From the NCBI RefSeq assembly GCF_900107925.1, contig NZ_FNUJ01000003.1:186001-250000 (forward strand): a stretch of DNA of 64,000 nt, read 5' to 3'. A program made the position numbers and the translations under genes. The notes below the pieces were generated by a model. That model did no database searches and was not told the DNA's origin. It saw only the letters and a program-made list of their open reading frames with translations. How positions within the stretch are numbered: the stretch's first letter is position 1; every line of letters starts with the position of its first letter. Below are positions 15,493-23,861 of the stretch, in pieces. Source of the stretch: Amycolatopsis pretoriensis (lineage in GTDB: Bacteria; Actinomycetota; Actinomycetes; Mycobacteriales; Pseudonocardiaceae).

Positions 15493-16368
15493 TCACGGAC
15501 TTGATCGTGTCGATCCGCGGCGGTTCCGGGTCACCGAGCCGATCACTTCCGGGCGTGCCAGTTCCCGAGCACGTATGCGCTCACTTACCGCGACCGCAGG
15601 TCGGACGCAAGGTGTGTGGCGTTTGTCGGACCGAACCGGAAGCCGTAACTGCGGTCTCCTACCTTGCGCGCTGGTCCTGCCGGTGCGGGCGGGCGTTTGC
15701 GCAGGTCCCTCACATTGCGCGGCATGCGCGGGCATTCCGCCGGCATCCGTGACACTTTCAGAACAACCGGTAGTTGAAACTACACAATGCGAGGATGAAG
15801 AGCACAACCTGGCTAACTCAGCCGACCTCGAACAACACCATTCCAGTGTACCGAAAGTCGACGAATCGTTGCACGAAGCGAGCCGCCGAAGCTCGGACAT
15901 CCGAATCGGTGGATCATCGCCATCCAGGTGTTGGTTGACTTTGCGCAAGATGCGCGGGGCTCTGATTGCAAGATCAGTCGGGCACAGTGTCTCGGTGCTC
16001 GGCCAGGCGGCGTTCCGCTCAGAGCGCGAGGTAAACCATCGGGATCCGAGAGCAATCACCATCGCGGCGAGCAGGGCGATGAGTTGCGGCATCGCACTCG
16101 CGATCAGGAGAAAGTCCGACTGCCGTTGGGACAAGCCATAGCCGAGCAAGAGAGTGCCGGCGACGATGATGAAGCCGCACATTTGGATCGCCAAGGTTGC
16201 GAGAGAGCGGAGTGCTTCGTAGCTGTGTTGCAACTGGACGGTAGCAGCGTCGAATTCTTTGTCGTTGTCTCCGGACACCACCTGCAGCTGCGGAAGGTTC
16301 GCCGCTTGCGCGGTCGCGCTGGATTGTCCCAGGCTCCACAGACAGCTACGCAACTCGGCATTTCTCAC
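15493..16368 (-). CDS. Putative two-helix membrane protein, possibly decayed at its C-terminus
   Basis: The first ~170 residues look real: a soluble start, then SYEALRSLATLAIQMCGF leading into two hydrophobic helices (about residues 60-80 and 86-108) and a charged stretch (RAPRILRKVNQHLDGDD). This resembles small bacterial membrane proteins of the 'EALRSLA..QMSGFI' kind. After about residue 180 the composition becomes Ser/Cys/Arg-rich and unlike a folded domain, suggesting a frame break. ATG 16368 is the longest start; a GTG near 16284 would also include both helices. It is convergent to the STAND gene and within the same lower-GC stretch. Confidence 0.4.
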   Translation of the reverse strand: MRNAELRSCLWSLGQSSATAQAANLPQLQVVSGDNDKEFDAATVQLQHSYEALRSLATLAIQMCGFIIVAGTLLLGYGLSQRQSDFLLIASAMPQLIALLAAMVIALGSRWFTSRSERNAAWPSTETLCPTDLAIRAPRILRKVNQHLDGDDPPIRMSELRRLASCNDSSTFGTLEWCCSRSAELARLCSSSSHCVVSTTGCSESVTDAGGMPAHAAQCEGPAQTPARTGRTSAQGRRPQLRLPVRSDKRHTPCVRPAVAVSERIRARELARPEVIGSVTRNRRGSTRSSP

Positions 16369-16559
16369 GCGCCACGCCCCGTTCCGCGAAGACGTCTTTG
16401 AACTCCCCTCACTACGCCGGCTTCACCACCCGTGGGAGCTCGCGCGGCGCGACGCCGCCACCACCGATGTCGATGGCCTCGCCGTCTCGCTGCGGGACCA
16501 CGCCCACCTCCGTGAACCGGTAGCCCGGCTCAACGTGCCGAAAAAATCTTCGAAGCACC

Positions 16560-16586
16560 TGTCGGATCCCGCTCGGACCGTTCGTA
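16560..16586 (+). promoter_or_regulatory. Possible ECF42-type promoter upstream of the reductase-DGPF-sigma cassette
   Basis: TGTCGGA at 16560 resembles the TGTCGA -35 element that I recall being reported for ECF42 sigma factors, with a CG-type -10-like element (CGTTCG) near 16579. Spacing is shorter than usual for a sigma factor promoter, so this is only a candidate for autoregulation of the cassette that begins at 16633. Confidence 0.25.
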
Positions 16587-16632
16587 GCAGGGGTGAGGCC
16601 GCGAGCAAGCGGCCCCGGCGGGAAGGAACCCC

Positions 16633-17226
16633 ATGAAGCTGACCACCATGACCCAGCTGACCCTCGACGGAGTCGTCCAAGGCAACGGCGGAGCCTCCCC
16701 CGAAGACCGACGCAACGGGTTCGAACGGGGTGGCTGGGCCCTCGGCAAAGGCGATGACGAAACCCGCGCCTTCATTACCCGCACCTACCAAAACGCCGAC
16801 GCGTTCCTCTTCGGCCGGCGCACCTACGAACTCTTCGCCGCCGCCTGGGGGCCGCAGAAGACCCACCCCGTCGGCGCCGCCCTGAACGCCGCCCCCAAGT
16901 ACGTTGCCTCGACCACCCTCACCGCGCCGACCTGGGAAAACTCCACCGTGCTCGCAGCGGACGCGATCAAAGCACTGAAAGCCCAGCCCGGCGGCGAACT
17001 GCAGGTGCACGGCAGTGGCACCCTCATCCGGTGGCTCCTGGCGAACGACCTGGTCGACGAAATGACCCTGATCGTGATCCCCGTGGTCGTCGGGCAGGGG
17101 ATGCGGTTGTTCCCGGAAAGCGGCCCGGACCTCGCGCTCGACCTGGTTGACTCGCGCGTCGACGCCAATGGCGTGACGATCCAGGTCCACCGGCCGGCCG
17201 GACGCCCGCAGTACGCGACCGCCTGA
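16633..17226 (+). CDS. Dihydrofolate reductase family protein (RibD C-terminal domain)
   Basis: A 197-residue RibD_C/DHFR-like reductase. Seen: LTTMTQLTLDGVVQG at the first strand, FLFGRRTYELFAAAW, LQVHGSGTLIRWLL (NADPH-side motif), and LIVIPVVVGQGMRLFPE, in the usual order. ATG 16633 follows GGAAGGAA. It is 15 bases upstream of the DGPF gene and then the sigma factor, a set known as a conserved stress-response neighbourhood for ECF42 sigma factors. The substrate is unknown; true folate reduction is unlikely. Confidence 0.85.
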   Translation: MKLTTMTQLTLDGVVQGNGGASPEDRRNGFERGGWALGKGDDETRAFITRTYQNADAFLFGRRTYELFAAAWGPQKTHPVGAALNAAPKYVASTTLTAPTWENSTVLAADAIKALKAQPGGELQVHGSGTLIRWLLANDLVDEMTLIVIPVVVGQGMRLFPESGPDLALDLVDSRVDANGVTIQVHRPAGRPQYATA

Positions 17227-17241
17227 CACAGGAGAACGAGC

Positions 17242-17565
17242 ATGCGCTACCTGGTTTCCGTGATCGACGACAAGAGCAGTCCCGGGAGCACCGACCGGCA
17301 GCCCCTGATCAGCGAGTTCAACGACCGGCTGATCGCCGATGGCTACTGGGTCTTCGCGGGCGGGCTCGCCGACACCGACGCCGCCACCGTCGTCGACAAC
17401 CGGGGCGACCAGACCGTCGTCACCGATGGGCCCTTCCTCGAGTCCAAGGAGTACCTCGCCGGCGTCTGGGTGTGGGAGGCCCCCGATCTGGACGTCGCGC
17501 TCGAGCTCGCCACCGAGGCCTCGAAGGTCTGCGACCGCAAGATCGAGGTCCGGCCATTCCTGTGA
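17242..17565 (+). CDS. YCII/DGPF domain protein
   Basis: A 107-residue DGPF-type YCII-related protein: MRYLVSVIDDKSSPGS at the start, the eponymous VVTDGPFLESKEYLAGVWVW motif in the middle, and a short C-terminal strand (KIEVRPFL). A His/Asp pair in this fold is thought to be catalytic in some members, but the role here is unknown. It has a GGAG site before ATG 17242, and its TGA overlaps the GTG of the sigma gene by four bases. DGPF proteins are the hallmark partners of ECF42 sigma factors. Confidence 0.9.
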   Translation: MRYLVSVIDDKSSPGSTDRQPLISEFNDRLIADGYWVFAGGLADTDAATVVDNRGDQTVVTDGPFLESKEYLAGVWVWEAPDLDVALELATEASKVCDRKIEVRPFL

Positions 17566-18797
17566 ACGACGTCGACGAGGCGATCATCCGGGCCCACCGC
17601 GAGGAGTGGGCCCGGGTGGTCGCGGCCCTGACCCGGCGCTTCGGTGACCTCGACGTCGCCGAAGAGGCGGCCGCCGAGGCGTTCGCGGTCGCCGTCGAAA
17701 AGTGGCCTGCCGACGGCGTGCCGCCGAACCCCGGCGCCTGGCTCACCACCACCGCCCAACGCAAGGCCATCGACCGGATCCGGCGCGAGAGCAAGCGCGA
17801 CGACAAGCAGAAGGAGGCGGGGCTGGTGTACGACGACGACCCGCCCGAACCCCTCGGCGCCATCGACGACGACCGGCTGCGGCTCGTCTTCACCTGCTGC
17901 CACCCCGCGCTGGCGGTGGAAGCCCGCGTGGCGCTGACGCTGCGCCTGGTCGGCGGCCTGACCGTGCCCGAGATCTCACGGGCCTTCCTGGTGGCCGAGA
18001 GCACCATGGGCCAGCGGATCACCCGCGCGAAAGCCAAGATCAAGGCGGCCCGCATCCCCTACCGCGTGCCCTCGGCCGGGGATCTGCCGGCCCGCGTCTC
18101 CGGCGTGCTGACCGTCCTCTTCCTCGTGTTCAACGAGGGTTACCTGGCGACCGGCCCGGACACCGACCCGGTGCGCCACGACCTGACCGCCGAGGCGATC
18201 CGGCTCACCCGCCTCATCCACGCCCTGCTGCCGGACGACGGCGAGGTGACCGGGCTGCTGGCCTTGATGCTGCTCACCGAGGCCCGCCGCCCCGCCCGGG
18301 TCTCGGCCGGCGGCGAACTGGTCGCGCTCGACGAGCAGGACCGCGGGACCTGGGACACGACGCTGATCGCCGAGGGCCACGCGCTGGTGCGCGAACGCCT
18401 GGCGGCCGGGGTGGCGCCGGGCCGCTACCAGATCCTGGCCGCGATCAACGCCGTGCACACCTCCGCCGCCGACATGCGCGACACCGACTGGTCGCAGGTC
18501 CTCGCCCTCTACGACCAGCTCGTCCACGTCGACGCTTCGCCGATCGTCGCGCTCAACCGGGCCATCGCGGTCGCCGAGCTCGACGGCCCGCAGGTGGCGC
18601 TGGCGGCGGTCGACCGGCTCGAACCCGAGCTGACCGGCTACCACCCGTTCCACGCCACCCGCGCCGACCTGCTGCGCCGGCTGGGCCGCGGTGCGGAGGC
18701 GCGCGCGGCCTACGACAAAGCCATCCAACTGGCGGGCAACACCGCTGAGACCGCGTCGCTGACCCGCCGCCGCGACCAGCTGCCTAACGGGGGCTGA
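17562..18797 (+). CDS. ECF42-group RNA polymerase sigma factor with C-terminal helical extension
   Basis: A 411-residue sigma factor. The sigma2 region is near residues 15-80 (VAEEAAAEAFAVAVEKWP, GAWLTTTAQRKAIDRIRRE). The sigma4 region is near 105-165 (LTLRLVGGLTVPEISRAFLV, STMGQRITRAKAKI). A ~230-residue C-terminal extension (DUF6596-like, TPR-like) contains FNEGYLATGP, LLTEARRPAR, RYQILAAINAVH and SPIVALNRAIAVAEL. Known ECF42 proteins need this extension for activity instead of an anti-sigma factor. GTG 17562 overlaps the DGPF stop. The gene end overlaps the convergent reductase gene by 14 bases. Confidence 0.9.
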   Translation: MNDVDEAIIRAHREEWARVVAALTRRFGDLDVAEEAAAEAFAVAVEKWPADGVPPNPGAWLTTTAQRKAIDRIRRESKRDDKQKEAGLVYDDDPPEPLGAIDDDRLRLVFTCCHPALAVEARVALTLRLVGGLTVPEISRAFLVAESTMGQRITRAKAKIKAARIPYRVPSAGDLPARVSGVLTVLFLVFNEGYLATGPDTDPVRHDLTAEAIRLTRLIHALLPDDGEVTGLLALMLLTEARRPARVSAGGELVALDEQDRGTWDTTLIAEGHALVRERLAAGVAPGRYQILAAINAVHTSAADMRDTDWSQVLALYDQLVHVDASPIVALNRAIAVAELDGPQVALAAVDRLEPELTGYHPFHATRADLLRRLGRGAEARAAYDKAIQLAGNTAETASLTRRRDQLPNGG

Positions 18798-19527
18798 GGT
18801 ACCGCAGCAGCACGCTGGCGCCGTCCGTCAGCACCGACGCCAGCTCCATTGACGCCGGGTCGATCGCCGCGCCGACCGCGGCCCGGCTCGACGCGCCCGC
18901 GACCAGGAACGGCGCCACCGTCAGGCGGAACTCGTCGACGACGCCCGCCTCGATCAGCGAGCCGAACAGCCGCGGCCCGCCCTCGCAGTCGATGCGGCCC
19001 AAGCCTTCGGCAGCCAACGTCTCGACGACCTGCGTCGCCGAGACGCCCGTCGAGCCGGTGACGAACACGCGGGCGCCGTTCGCGGCCCATTCGTCCCGCA
19101 GCGACGAAGGCGCCGAGGACGTCGTGAACACCAGCGTCGGGACCGCCGCCTTCGTGATCACCGGGGCGTCCGGGGGCAGCGACCGCCCGGTTGTCACCAC
19201 CGCGACCGGGGCGATCGGGGCCAGGCCGAACCGGCGGCGGCGCTCGGCCGTGCGCTCGTCGGGCCGCATGCCCTCGAAGCCCTCCGCCATCGCCGTGCCC
19301 GCGCCCACCAGGACGACGTCGGCGAGGTCGTTGCCGAGCCGGTAGACGATCCGGTCGGCCGGGGTCGACAGGCTCGCCGACCGGCCCTCGACGGTGATCG
19401 CGCCGTCCGCGCTGGACACGAAGTTGACCGCGACCCAGCGCGGGCCGTCCGGGTAGCGGTACAGCTGCTCGAGCTCGTGGTCGTCGAGGCCGCGCTCGAC
19501 CGGCCAGATCTGCCGGATCACTCCCAT
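18784..19527 (-). CDS. Pyrimidine reductase family protein (RibD-like)
   Basis: A 247-residue stand-alone RibD C-terminal-type reductase without a deaminase domain. Seen: RWVAVNFVSSADGAITVEGR, DRIVYRLGNDLADVVLVGAGTA, IDCEGGPRLFGSLIEAGVVDEF and LTVAPFLV. In this family the enzyme reduces a ribosylaminopyrimidine with NADPH, or an unknown analogue. ATG 19527 overlaps the end of the upstream FolP-like gene by ten bases, so the two form an operon. Because a full riboflavin cluster is absent here, a role outside riboflavin synthesis is possible. Confidence 0.85.
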   Translation of the reverse strand: MGVIRQIWPVERGLDDHELEQLYRYPDGPRWVAVNFVSSADGAITVEGRSASLSTPADRIVYRLGNDLADVVLVGAGTAMAEGFEGMRPDERTAERRRRFGLAPIAPVAVVTTGRSLPPDAPVITKAAVPTLVFTTSSAPSSLRDEWAANGARVFVTGSTGVSATQVVETLAAEGLGRIDCEGGPRLFGSLIEAGVVDEFRLTVAPFLVAGASSRAAVGAAIDPASMELASVLTDGASVLLRYLSPR

Positions 19528-20111
19528 CGGACCGCCTTCGCCGGCGGGCGCGTGCCCGCGATGCTCGCCGCCATCTCGGCGACGTGCCGCGTCGCGCGCA
19601 CGTGCCGGGTCCGGATGATCGCCGCGCCCGCCGACGCCGCGAGCGCCGCCAGCGCCAGGCCGGCCGGGGTGCCGTCGCCGGCCACTTCCACCAGCACCGG
19701 GACGTCCTCGGGCAGCGACGGCGCCGACCGCAGGACGCCGACGTCCAGGACGAACCCGGGCGGGCCGGCCTCCGACGAGCCGGCGTATCCGGCACCGAAC
19801 CGCGCCGCGACGTCGGTGAGGTCGGTCCGCGCGATGATCAGGTCCGCGCCGGCTTCGCAGCCACCGGCGGCGACCGAGGCGTCCGCGGTGTCGACGGCCA
19901 CGACGAGGTCGGGGAACTTCTCCCGCGTCCACGAGATCAGGGGTTCGACGCCGGTTCCGGCGAAACTCACGAGGTCGGCGCCGTCCTCGACGGCGCTCAC
20001 GACCGCATCCCGCGCCGCGTCGGGCTCCGGGAGCACCTGGATCGCGGCCAGCACCAGCGCGCGGTCACTGCTCAACCGGCGGCCCCGGAAGACGAGGTCG
20101 GGGGTTTTCAT
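19518..20111 (-). CDS. Dihydropteroate synthase-like protein, N-terminally short
   Basis: A 197-residue protein resembling the C-terminal two thirds of FolP-type dihydropteroate synthases. Seen: GADLVSFAG, LVVAVDTADASVAAGGCEAGA (matching the FolP SVDT...GA strand) and the C-terminal HVRATRHVAEMAASIAGTRPP, close to FolP2 endings. The N-terminal pterin motif (N-x-TPDSF) is missing and the protein is ~70 residues shorter than normal, so synthase activity is doubtful. ATG 20111 is chosen because GGGAGAG precedes it; ATG 20132 is in frame upstream. Overlaps the next gene. Confidence 0.7.
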   Translation of the reverse strand: MKTPDLVFRGRRLSSDRALVLAAIQVLPEPDAARDAVVSAVEDGADLVSFAGTGVEPLISWTREKFPDLVVAVDTADASVAAGGCEAGADLIIARTDLTDVAARFGAGYAGSSEAGPPGFVLDVGVLRSAPSLPEDVPVLVEVAGDGTPAGLALAALAASAGAAIIRTRHVRATRHVAEMAASIAGTRPPAKAVRWE

Positions 20112-20230
20112 CGCGCTCTCCCTGCTGGACATCCGTGCCTCGCGATCATAAGCGAGTCAGCGGGAGCGCACGTTTCACCGGCAGGTGGCGGGGCCTCGTC
20201 GCCGGGCCACCCGACCGTCGGCGGAACTCC

Positions 20231-20530
20231 TCAGGAGGCGATGGCCTCGTTGATCGCCAGCAGCTCCTGCGCGGTGCGCGTGGCGGTGAATTCGATGACC
20301 TCGTAGCGGGCGAGCCGCCGGATGACGAACGGGTCGCTGGCGAGCACCGCGTCGAGCTTGCCGCGCAGCACCGACCGCGTGAGGATCACCTGGTCGGCCG
20401 CGCCGTTCCCCTTTCCGGAAACGAGGAAGACCCCCTTCGTGAATTGTTTGCGCAACCATTCCGAATGGTCCGGCAGCGCGTAGTCGACTTCTGTTTCAGG
20501 TGCCGTGTAGGTCAGCAGGGCTATGTACAT
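20231..20530 (-). CDS. YciI-like protein
   Basis: A 99-residue YCII-related protein: MYIALLTYTAPETEVDYAL, HSEWLRKQFTKGVFLVSGK with the conserved His, LTRSVLRGKLDAVLASDPF, and a C-terminal YEVIEFTATR strand. The His and Asp (in SDPF) are the conserved polar pair of the YciI type. ATG 20530 restores the family N-terminus. A possible stress or dehalogenation-like role is not demonstrable. Confidence 0.85.
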   Translation of the reverse strand: MYIALLTYTAPETEVDYALPDHSEWLRKQFTKGVFLVSGKGNGAADQVILTRSVLRGKLDAVLASDPFVIRRLARYEVIEFTATRTAQELLAINEAIAS

Positions 20531-20742
20531 GATCCGATGGTAGGACTCTTCCGGCCGGACCGCATCCGCCTGGCGAGTGTCGCGGCACACGCGTTTCCCC
20601 CATATTCCGGTCAAGAACACCGCAATTCCTTTACCAACACTTTTCGACATTCTTCCCCATTGCCGTACGCCCGTCGTCGTACGCCGCGGTGCCGCCACCG
20701 GGCCGACGCGGTGCCGCTCCCCCGGGCGCGACACTCCCTCCC

Positions 20743-21651
20743 ATGAACGCTCTGACAGGTATCCGGCACGACGGCAGGCGAGCCGAGAAGACCGCCTACG
20801 CCGTCGGCGCGGCGCTGCTCCTCGGCGGCGTCGTCCACGCGATCGTGCTCATCGCCTCCGGGGGCTCGTGGCTGGGCCCGCTGTCGATGCGCAAGGCCGT
20901 CACCTTCGGCCTGTCGTTCGGGCTGACGCTCGCGTCGGTCGCCTGGGCGACGTCGTTCCTCACCATCCGCCCGCGACTGCGGACGATCCTGCTCGGCGCG
21001 TTCACCGTCGCGAGCGTCGCCGAGGTCGCGCTGGTCAGCATGCAGGCCTGGCGCGGGGTGCCGTCACATTTCAACTTCGAGACGCCGTTCGACACCGCCG
21101 TGTCGATGTCGCTCGCCCTGGGCGGCGGCGTGCTCGTCCTGACCGTCATCGGCTTCACCGCCGCGGCCCTGGTCGAACCCGGCCCGGAGGCGGCGAGCCT
21201 GCGCCTGGCCGTCCGGGCCGGCCTGGTCGTGCTGCTGGTCGCGCTTTCCACCGGCGCGGTGATGATCGGCCGCGGCGTCGTCGCGGCGCGCGGCGGCGAC
21301 CCGCAGGCCGCGTACACGACCGCCGGCTCGCTCAAGCCGCTGCACGCGGTCGCGATGCACGCGATCCTCGTCCTGCCCGCGCTGGCCTGGATCCTGCGCT
21401 TCACGCGCTGGCCCGAGACGCACCGGCTGCTGGTCGTGAAGCTCGCGGTCGCCGCCGACGCCGTGCTGACGGCGGTCATCGGCGTCGAGTCGTTCACCGG
21501 CGTCTCGCCGTTCGCGGCGCCGCTGCCGGTGCTCGCGCTGTCCGCCCTGGCCGCGGCCGCGCTGGCCGGTACCGGGATCTACGCGCTGTCCGGCATTGAA
21601 CCGCCCGTCCGATTCACCCGTGTCCCCATCGGGAAGGCAAGGGGCCGGTAA
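20743..21651 (+). CDS. Multi-pass membrane protein, about eight helices
   Basis: Unrecognised 302-residue integral membrane protein. Hydrophobic helices lie roughly at residues 18-40, 50-70, 78-98, 115-140, 150-175, 195-215, 225-245 and 260-282. Loops are short; a conserved-looking LKPLHAVAMHAILVLPALAW segment carries two histidines within a helix, which could bind heme or metal. ATG 20743 is preceded by a short CCCTCCC stretch and no strong Shine-Dalgarno site, so the start is moderately sure. Confidence 0.75.
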   Translation: MNALTGIRHDGRRAEKTAYAVGAALLLGGVVHAIVLIASGGSWLGPLSMRKAVTFGLSFGLTLASVAWATSFLTIRPRLRTILLGAFTVASVAEVALVSMQAWRGVPSHFNFETPFDTAVSMSLALGGGVLVLTVIGFTAAALVEPGPEAASLRLAVRAGLVVLLVALSTGAVMIGRGVVAARGGDPQAAYTTAGSLKPLHAVAMHAILVLPALAWILRFTRWPETHRLLVVKLAVAADAVLTAVIGVESFTGVSPFAAPLPVLALSALAAAALAGTGIYALSGIEPPVRFTRVPIGKARGR

Positions 21652-21672
21652 AGCGGCGGACGGAGACCACGC

Positions 21673-22866
21673 GTGCGGCACGGTATGACACCCAGAGGCC
21701 TTTTCCAGCAGAGCGCGGCCCACAGCCCCTCGTTCTTCTTCGTGGCGCGCGCGATGGGACAGCACGCGGACGACCTCGCGGACTTCTGCATCCCCTGCAA
21801 CCCGTACTTCCCCACCGACGAGATGTTCGGCCAGCTCGAGCGCAACCTCCGCACGATCCTCAAGTTCTACCCGAGCGACGCCGGCGCGATCACCGCGCAG
21901 CTGGCGCACGTGCTGCGGCTCAACCCGTCGACGATCTCACTCGCCAACGGCTCGACCGAGCTGATCACCTGGATCGACCGGCTGCTGGTCGACGCCAGCG
22001 TCGCCGTGCCGATCCCGACGTTCGGCCGCTGGACCGACCAGCCGCTGGAGACCGGCAAGCGCGTGGACATGTTCCTGCTCAAGGAATCCGACAACTTCGA
22101 GCTGCGCGTCGACGAGTACGTCGACTTCATCAAGCGCCGCGGCTCCCGGGTCGCGGTGCTGTGCAACCCGAACAACCCCGACGGCGGGTACCTGCCGCGG
22201 CGCGAGGTCGTCCGGTTCATGGACGCCCTCGAAGACCTCGACCTCGTGGTGATCGACGAGTCGTTCATCGACTTCGTCGAAGCCGAGCTGAACCCGTCGG
22301 TGGCCGCCGAAGCCGTCGTGCGGCCGAACGTCATCGTGCTGAAGAGCCTCGGCAAGAACTTCGGGCTGCACGGGATCCGGTTCGGCTACCAGGTGTCGAA
22401 CCCGGCGCTGACGCGCAAGTTGTCCGGCGCGTTGCCGAAGTGGAACCTCAACTCGCTCGCCGAGACCGTCATCTTCATGCTCGCCGAGCACCGCGCGGAG
22501 TACGAGGACAGCCTCAAGAAACTCGCACTCGACCGGTTCATGATGAACTCGCAGCTGAACCAGTTCCCGGAGCTGACGGTGTTCCCGTCGCAGGCGAACT
22601 TCCTGCTCGTCAAGCTGCCCGGCTCGGTCGACGGCGCCGAGTTGTGCGACTACCTGCTCGCCGAGCACCACCTGCTGGTGCGCCAGTGCGGCAACAAGAT
22701 CGGCATGACCAGCCAGTTCATGCGCTTCGGGGTGCGGCCGGACACCGAGGTCGAGCGGCTGGTCGAGGGCCTGCGCGGGGTCGAGCGGCTGGGTGGCGGC
22801 GGCCGCCACACGCCGGCGATCGAGCTCGTCGCGCACTCCCGCGAGCCGGAACGGTCGATCAGCTGA
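21673..22866 (+). CDS. PLP-dependent aminotransferase, class I/II (HisC/CobD-like)
   Basis: A 397-residue fold-type I aminotransferase. Seen: LANGSTELITWI (phosphate-binding region), VLCNPNNPDGGYLP, LVVIDESFIDF with the PLP-ring Asp, and KSLGKNFGLHGIRFGY with the Schiff-base lysine, matching histidinol-phosphate aminotransferase and threonine-phosphate decarboxylase patterns. No histidine or cobalamin genes are nearby. GTG 21673 has GGAG nine bases upstream; ATG 21685 is the alternative. A kinase-like gene follows after 11 bases, suggesting joint action on a phosphorylated amino substrate. Confidence 0.85.
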   Translation: MRHGMTPRGLFQQSAAHSPSFFFVARAMGQHADDLADFCIPCNPYFPTDEMFGQLERNLRTILKFYPSDAGAITAQLAHVLRLNPSTISLANGSTELITWIDRLLVDASVAVPIPTFGRWTDQPLETGKRVDMFLLKESDNFELRVDEYVDFIKRRGSRVAVLCNPNNPDGGYLPRREVVRFMDALEDLDLVVIDESFIDFVEAELNPSVAAEAVVRPNVIVLKSLGKNFGLHGIRFGYQVSNPALTRKLSGALPKWNLNSLAETVIFMLAEHRAEYEDSLKKLALDRFMMNSQLNQFPELTVFPSQANFLLVKLPGSVDGAELCDYLLAEHHLLVRQCGNKIGMTSQFMRFGVRPDTEVERLVEGLRGVERLGGGGRHTPAIELVAHSREPERSIS

Positions 22867-22877
22867 GCACCTGGGCC

Positions 22878-23804
22878 ATGGCCGGCTCGACGGCGAACGA
22901 CCGGCCGTTCGCCGAGCTGGACCGCTCGGGCCGCACCCGGCGCCTGCGCCGGCTCGCCGAAGCCGCGTTGACCGACTACGACGTGCCGGTCGCCCGGCTG
23001 ACGCCGCTGGGCCGCGGGCTCAACACGACGTTCCGCGTCGACGGCGCGGACGGCCACCGGTACGTGCTGCGGGTGCAGCGCGCGGACGGCCCGGGCGCCG
23101 CGCAGGTGCGGGCGGAAATGGCGTGGCTTTCCATGCTGGGCAAGGAAACCGACCTCGTGGTCCCGCGGCCGGTGCCGACGCGGGCGCGGGACCTGATCAC
23201 CGTGGTCGCCGACCCGGCCGTGCCGGAACCGCGGACCTGCGTGCTCTGCCACTGGGTCGATGGCCGGTTCGTCGACGAGCGGCTCAGCCCGCCGCAGCTG
23301 TACGCGGTGGGCGAGTTCACCGCGCGGCTGCACCTGCACGGCGCCCGGATGAACGGCCTCGACCGCGGGCGCGTCGACGACCTCACCGAGTTCGGGCGGT
23401 CCCAGGTGGACGGGTTCTCCGACGCCGTCCTCGACCGGGCGGTGACGCTCGCCGGCGGTGACGAACGCGTCCGCGGCGCGATCGAGCGGGTCCGTGCGGT
23501 GCGGGCCGGGCTGGGGTGCGGCGCCGACGTGTTCGGCCTGGTGCACGGCGACCTGCGCCAGGTGAACTACCTGTTCCACCGCGGGCGCGTCCGGGCCATC
23601 GACTTCGACGACTGCGGGTACGGGCACTACGCCTACGACCTCGCCGTGGCGCTCGACCAGCTCAAGCACCTGCCGCAGCGCACGGAGCTGCGGGAGGCGC
23701 TGCTGGACGGCTACCGGTCGGTGCGGCCCGACGCGGCCACGACCGACCCGGCGGTGCTGAACGCCTTCGTCGGGCTTCGCCGGGTGCAGCTCCGCCTCCG
23801 CTGA
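22878..23804 (+). CDS. Phosphotransferase, aminoglycoside/choline kinase fold
   Basis: A 308-residue APH-family kinase. Seen: the N-lobe strand RYVLRVQR with the ATP Lys/Arg region, the Brenner-type catalytic loop GLVHGDLRQVNYLF (HGDxxxxN) and the metal motif AIDFDDCGYGHYAYDLA. Known family members phosphorylate small hydroxylated substrates such as choline, homoserine or fructosamines. It follows the aminotransferase by 11 bases. ATG 22878 is the first in-frame start after the upstream stop with the complete N-lobe. Confidence 0.85.
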   Translation: MAGSTANDRPFAELDRSGRTRRLRRLAEAALTDYDVPVARLTPLGRGLNTTFRVDGADGHRYVLRVQRADGPGAAQVRAEMAWLSMLGKETDLVVPRPVPTRARDLITVVADPAVPEPRTCVLCHWVDGRFVDERLSPPQLYAVGEFTARLHLHGARMNGLDRGRVDDLTEFGRSQVDGFSDAVLDRAVTLAGGDERVRGAIERVRAVRAGLGCGADVFGLVHGDLRQVNYLFHRGRVRAIDFDDCGYGHYAYDLAVALDQLKHLPQRTELREALLDGYRSVRPDAATTDPAVLNAFVGLRRVQLRLR

Positions 23805-23845
23805 CCCGTCACTTTCCCTACGAAAGTGCCGCGTTACAGACTGGC

Positions 23846-23861
23846 GTTACAATTGCTACAT
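23846..23861 (+). promoter_or_regulatory. TetR operator-like box at the regulator start
   Basis: GTTACAATTGCTACAT runs into the ATG at 23860. It matches GCTACATTTGCTACAT at 24554-24569 in 14 of 16 positions, upstream of the next gene. A shorter GCGTTACA copy lies at 23831. The shared box points to autoregulation by the TetR protein encoded here. Confidence 0.5.

Noticed and set aside
14921..15496. 191-codon minus-strand frame after the STAND gene
   Set aside because: No domain or codon bias, Arg/Ser/Gly-rich, partly antisense to the STAND 3' end, and no good ribosome site.
13400..16600. Mobile element or prophage borders around the low-GC segment
   Set aside because: No integrase, transposase, tRNA-derived attachment site or flanking direct repeat was found.
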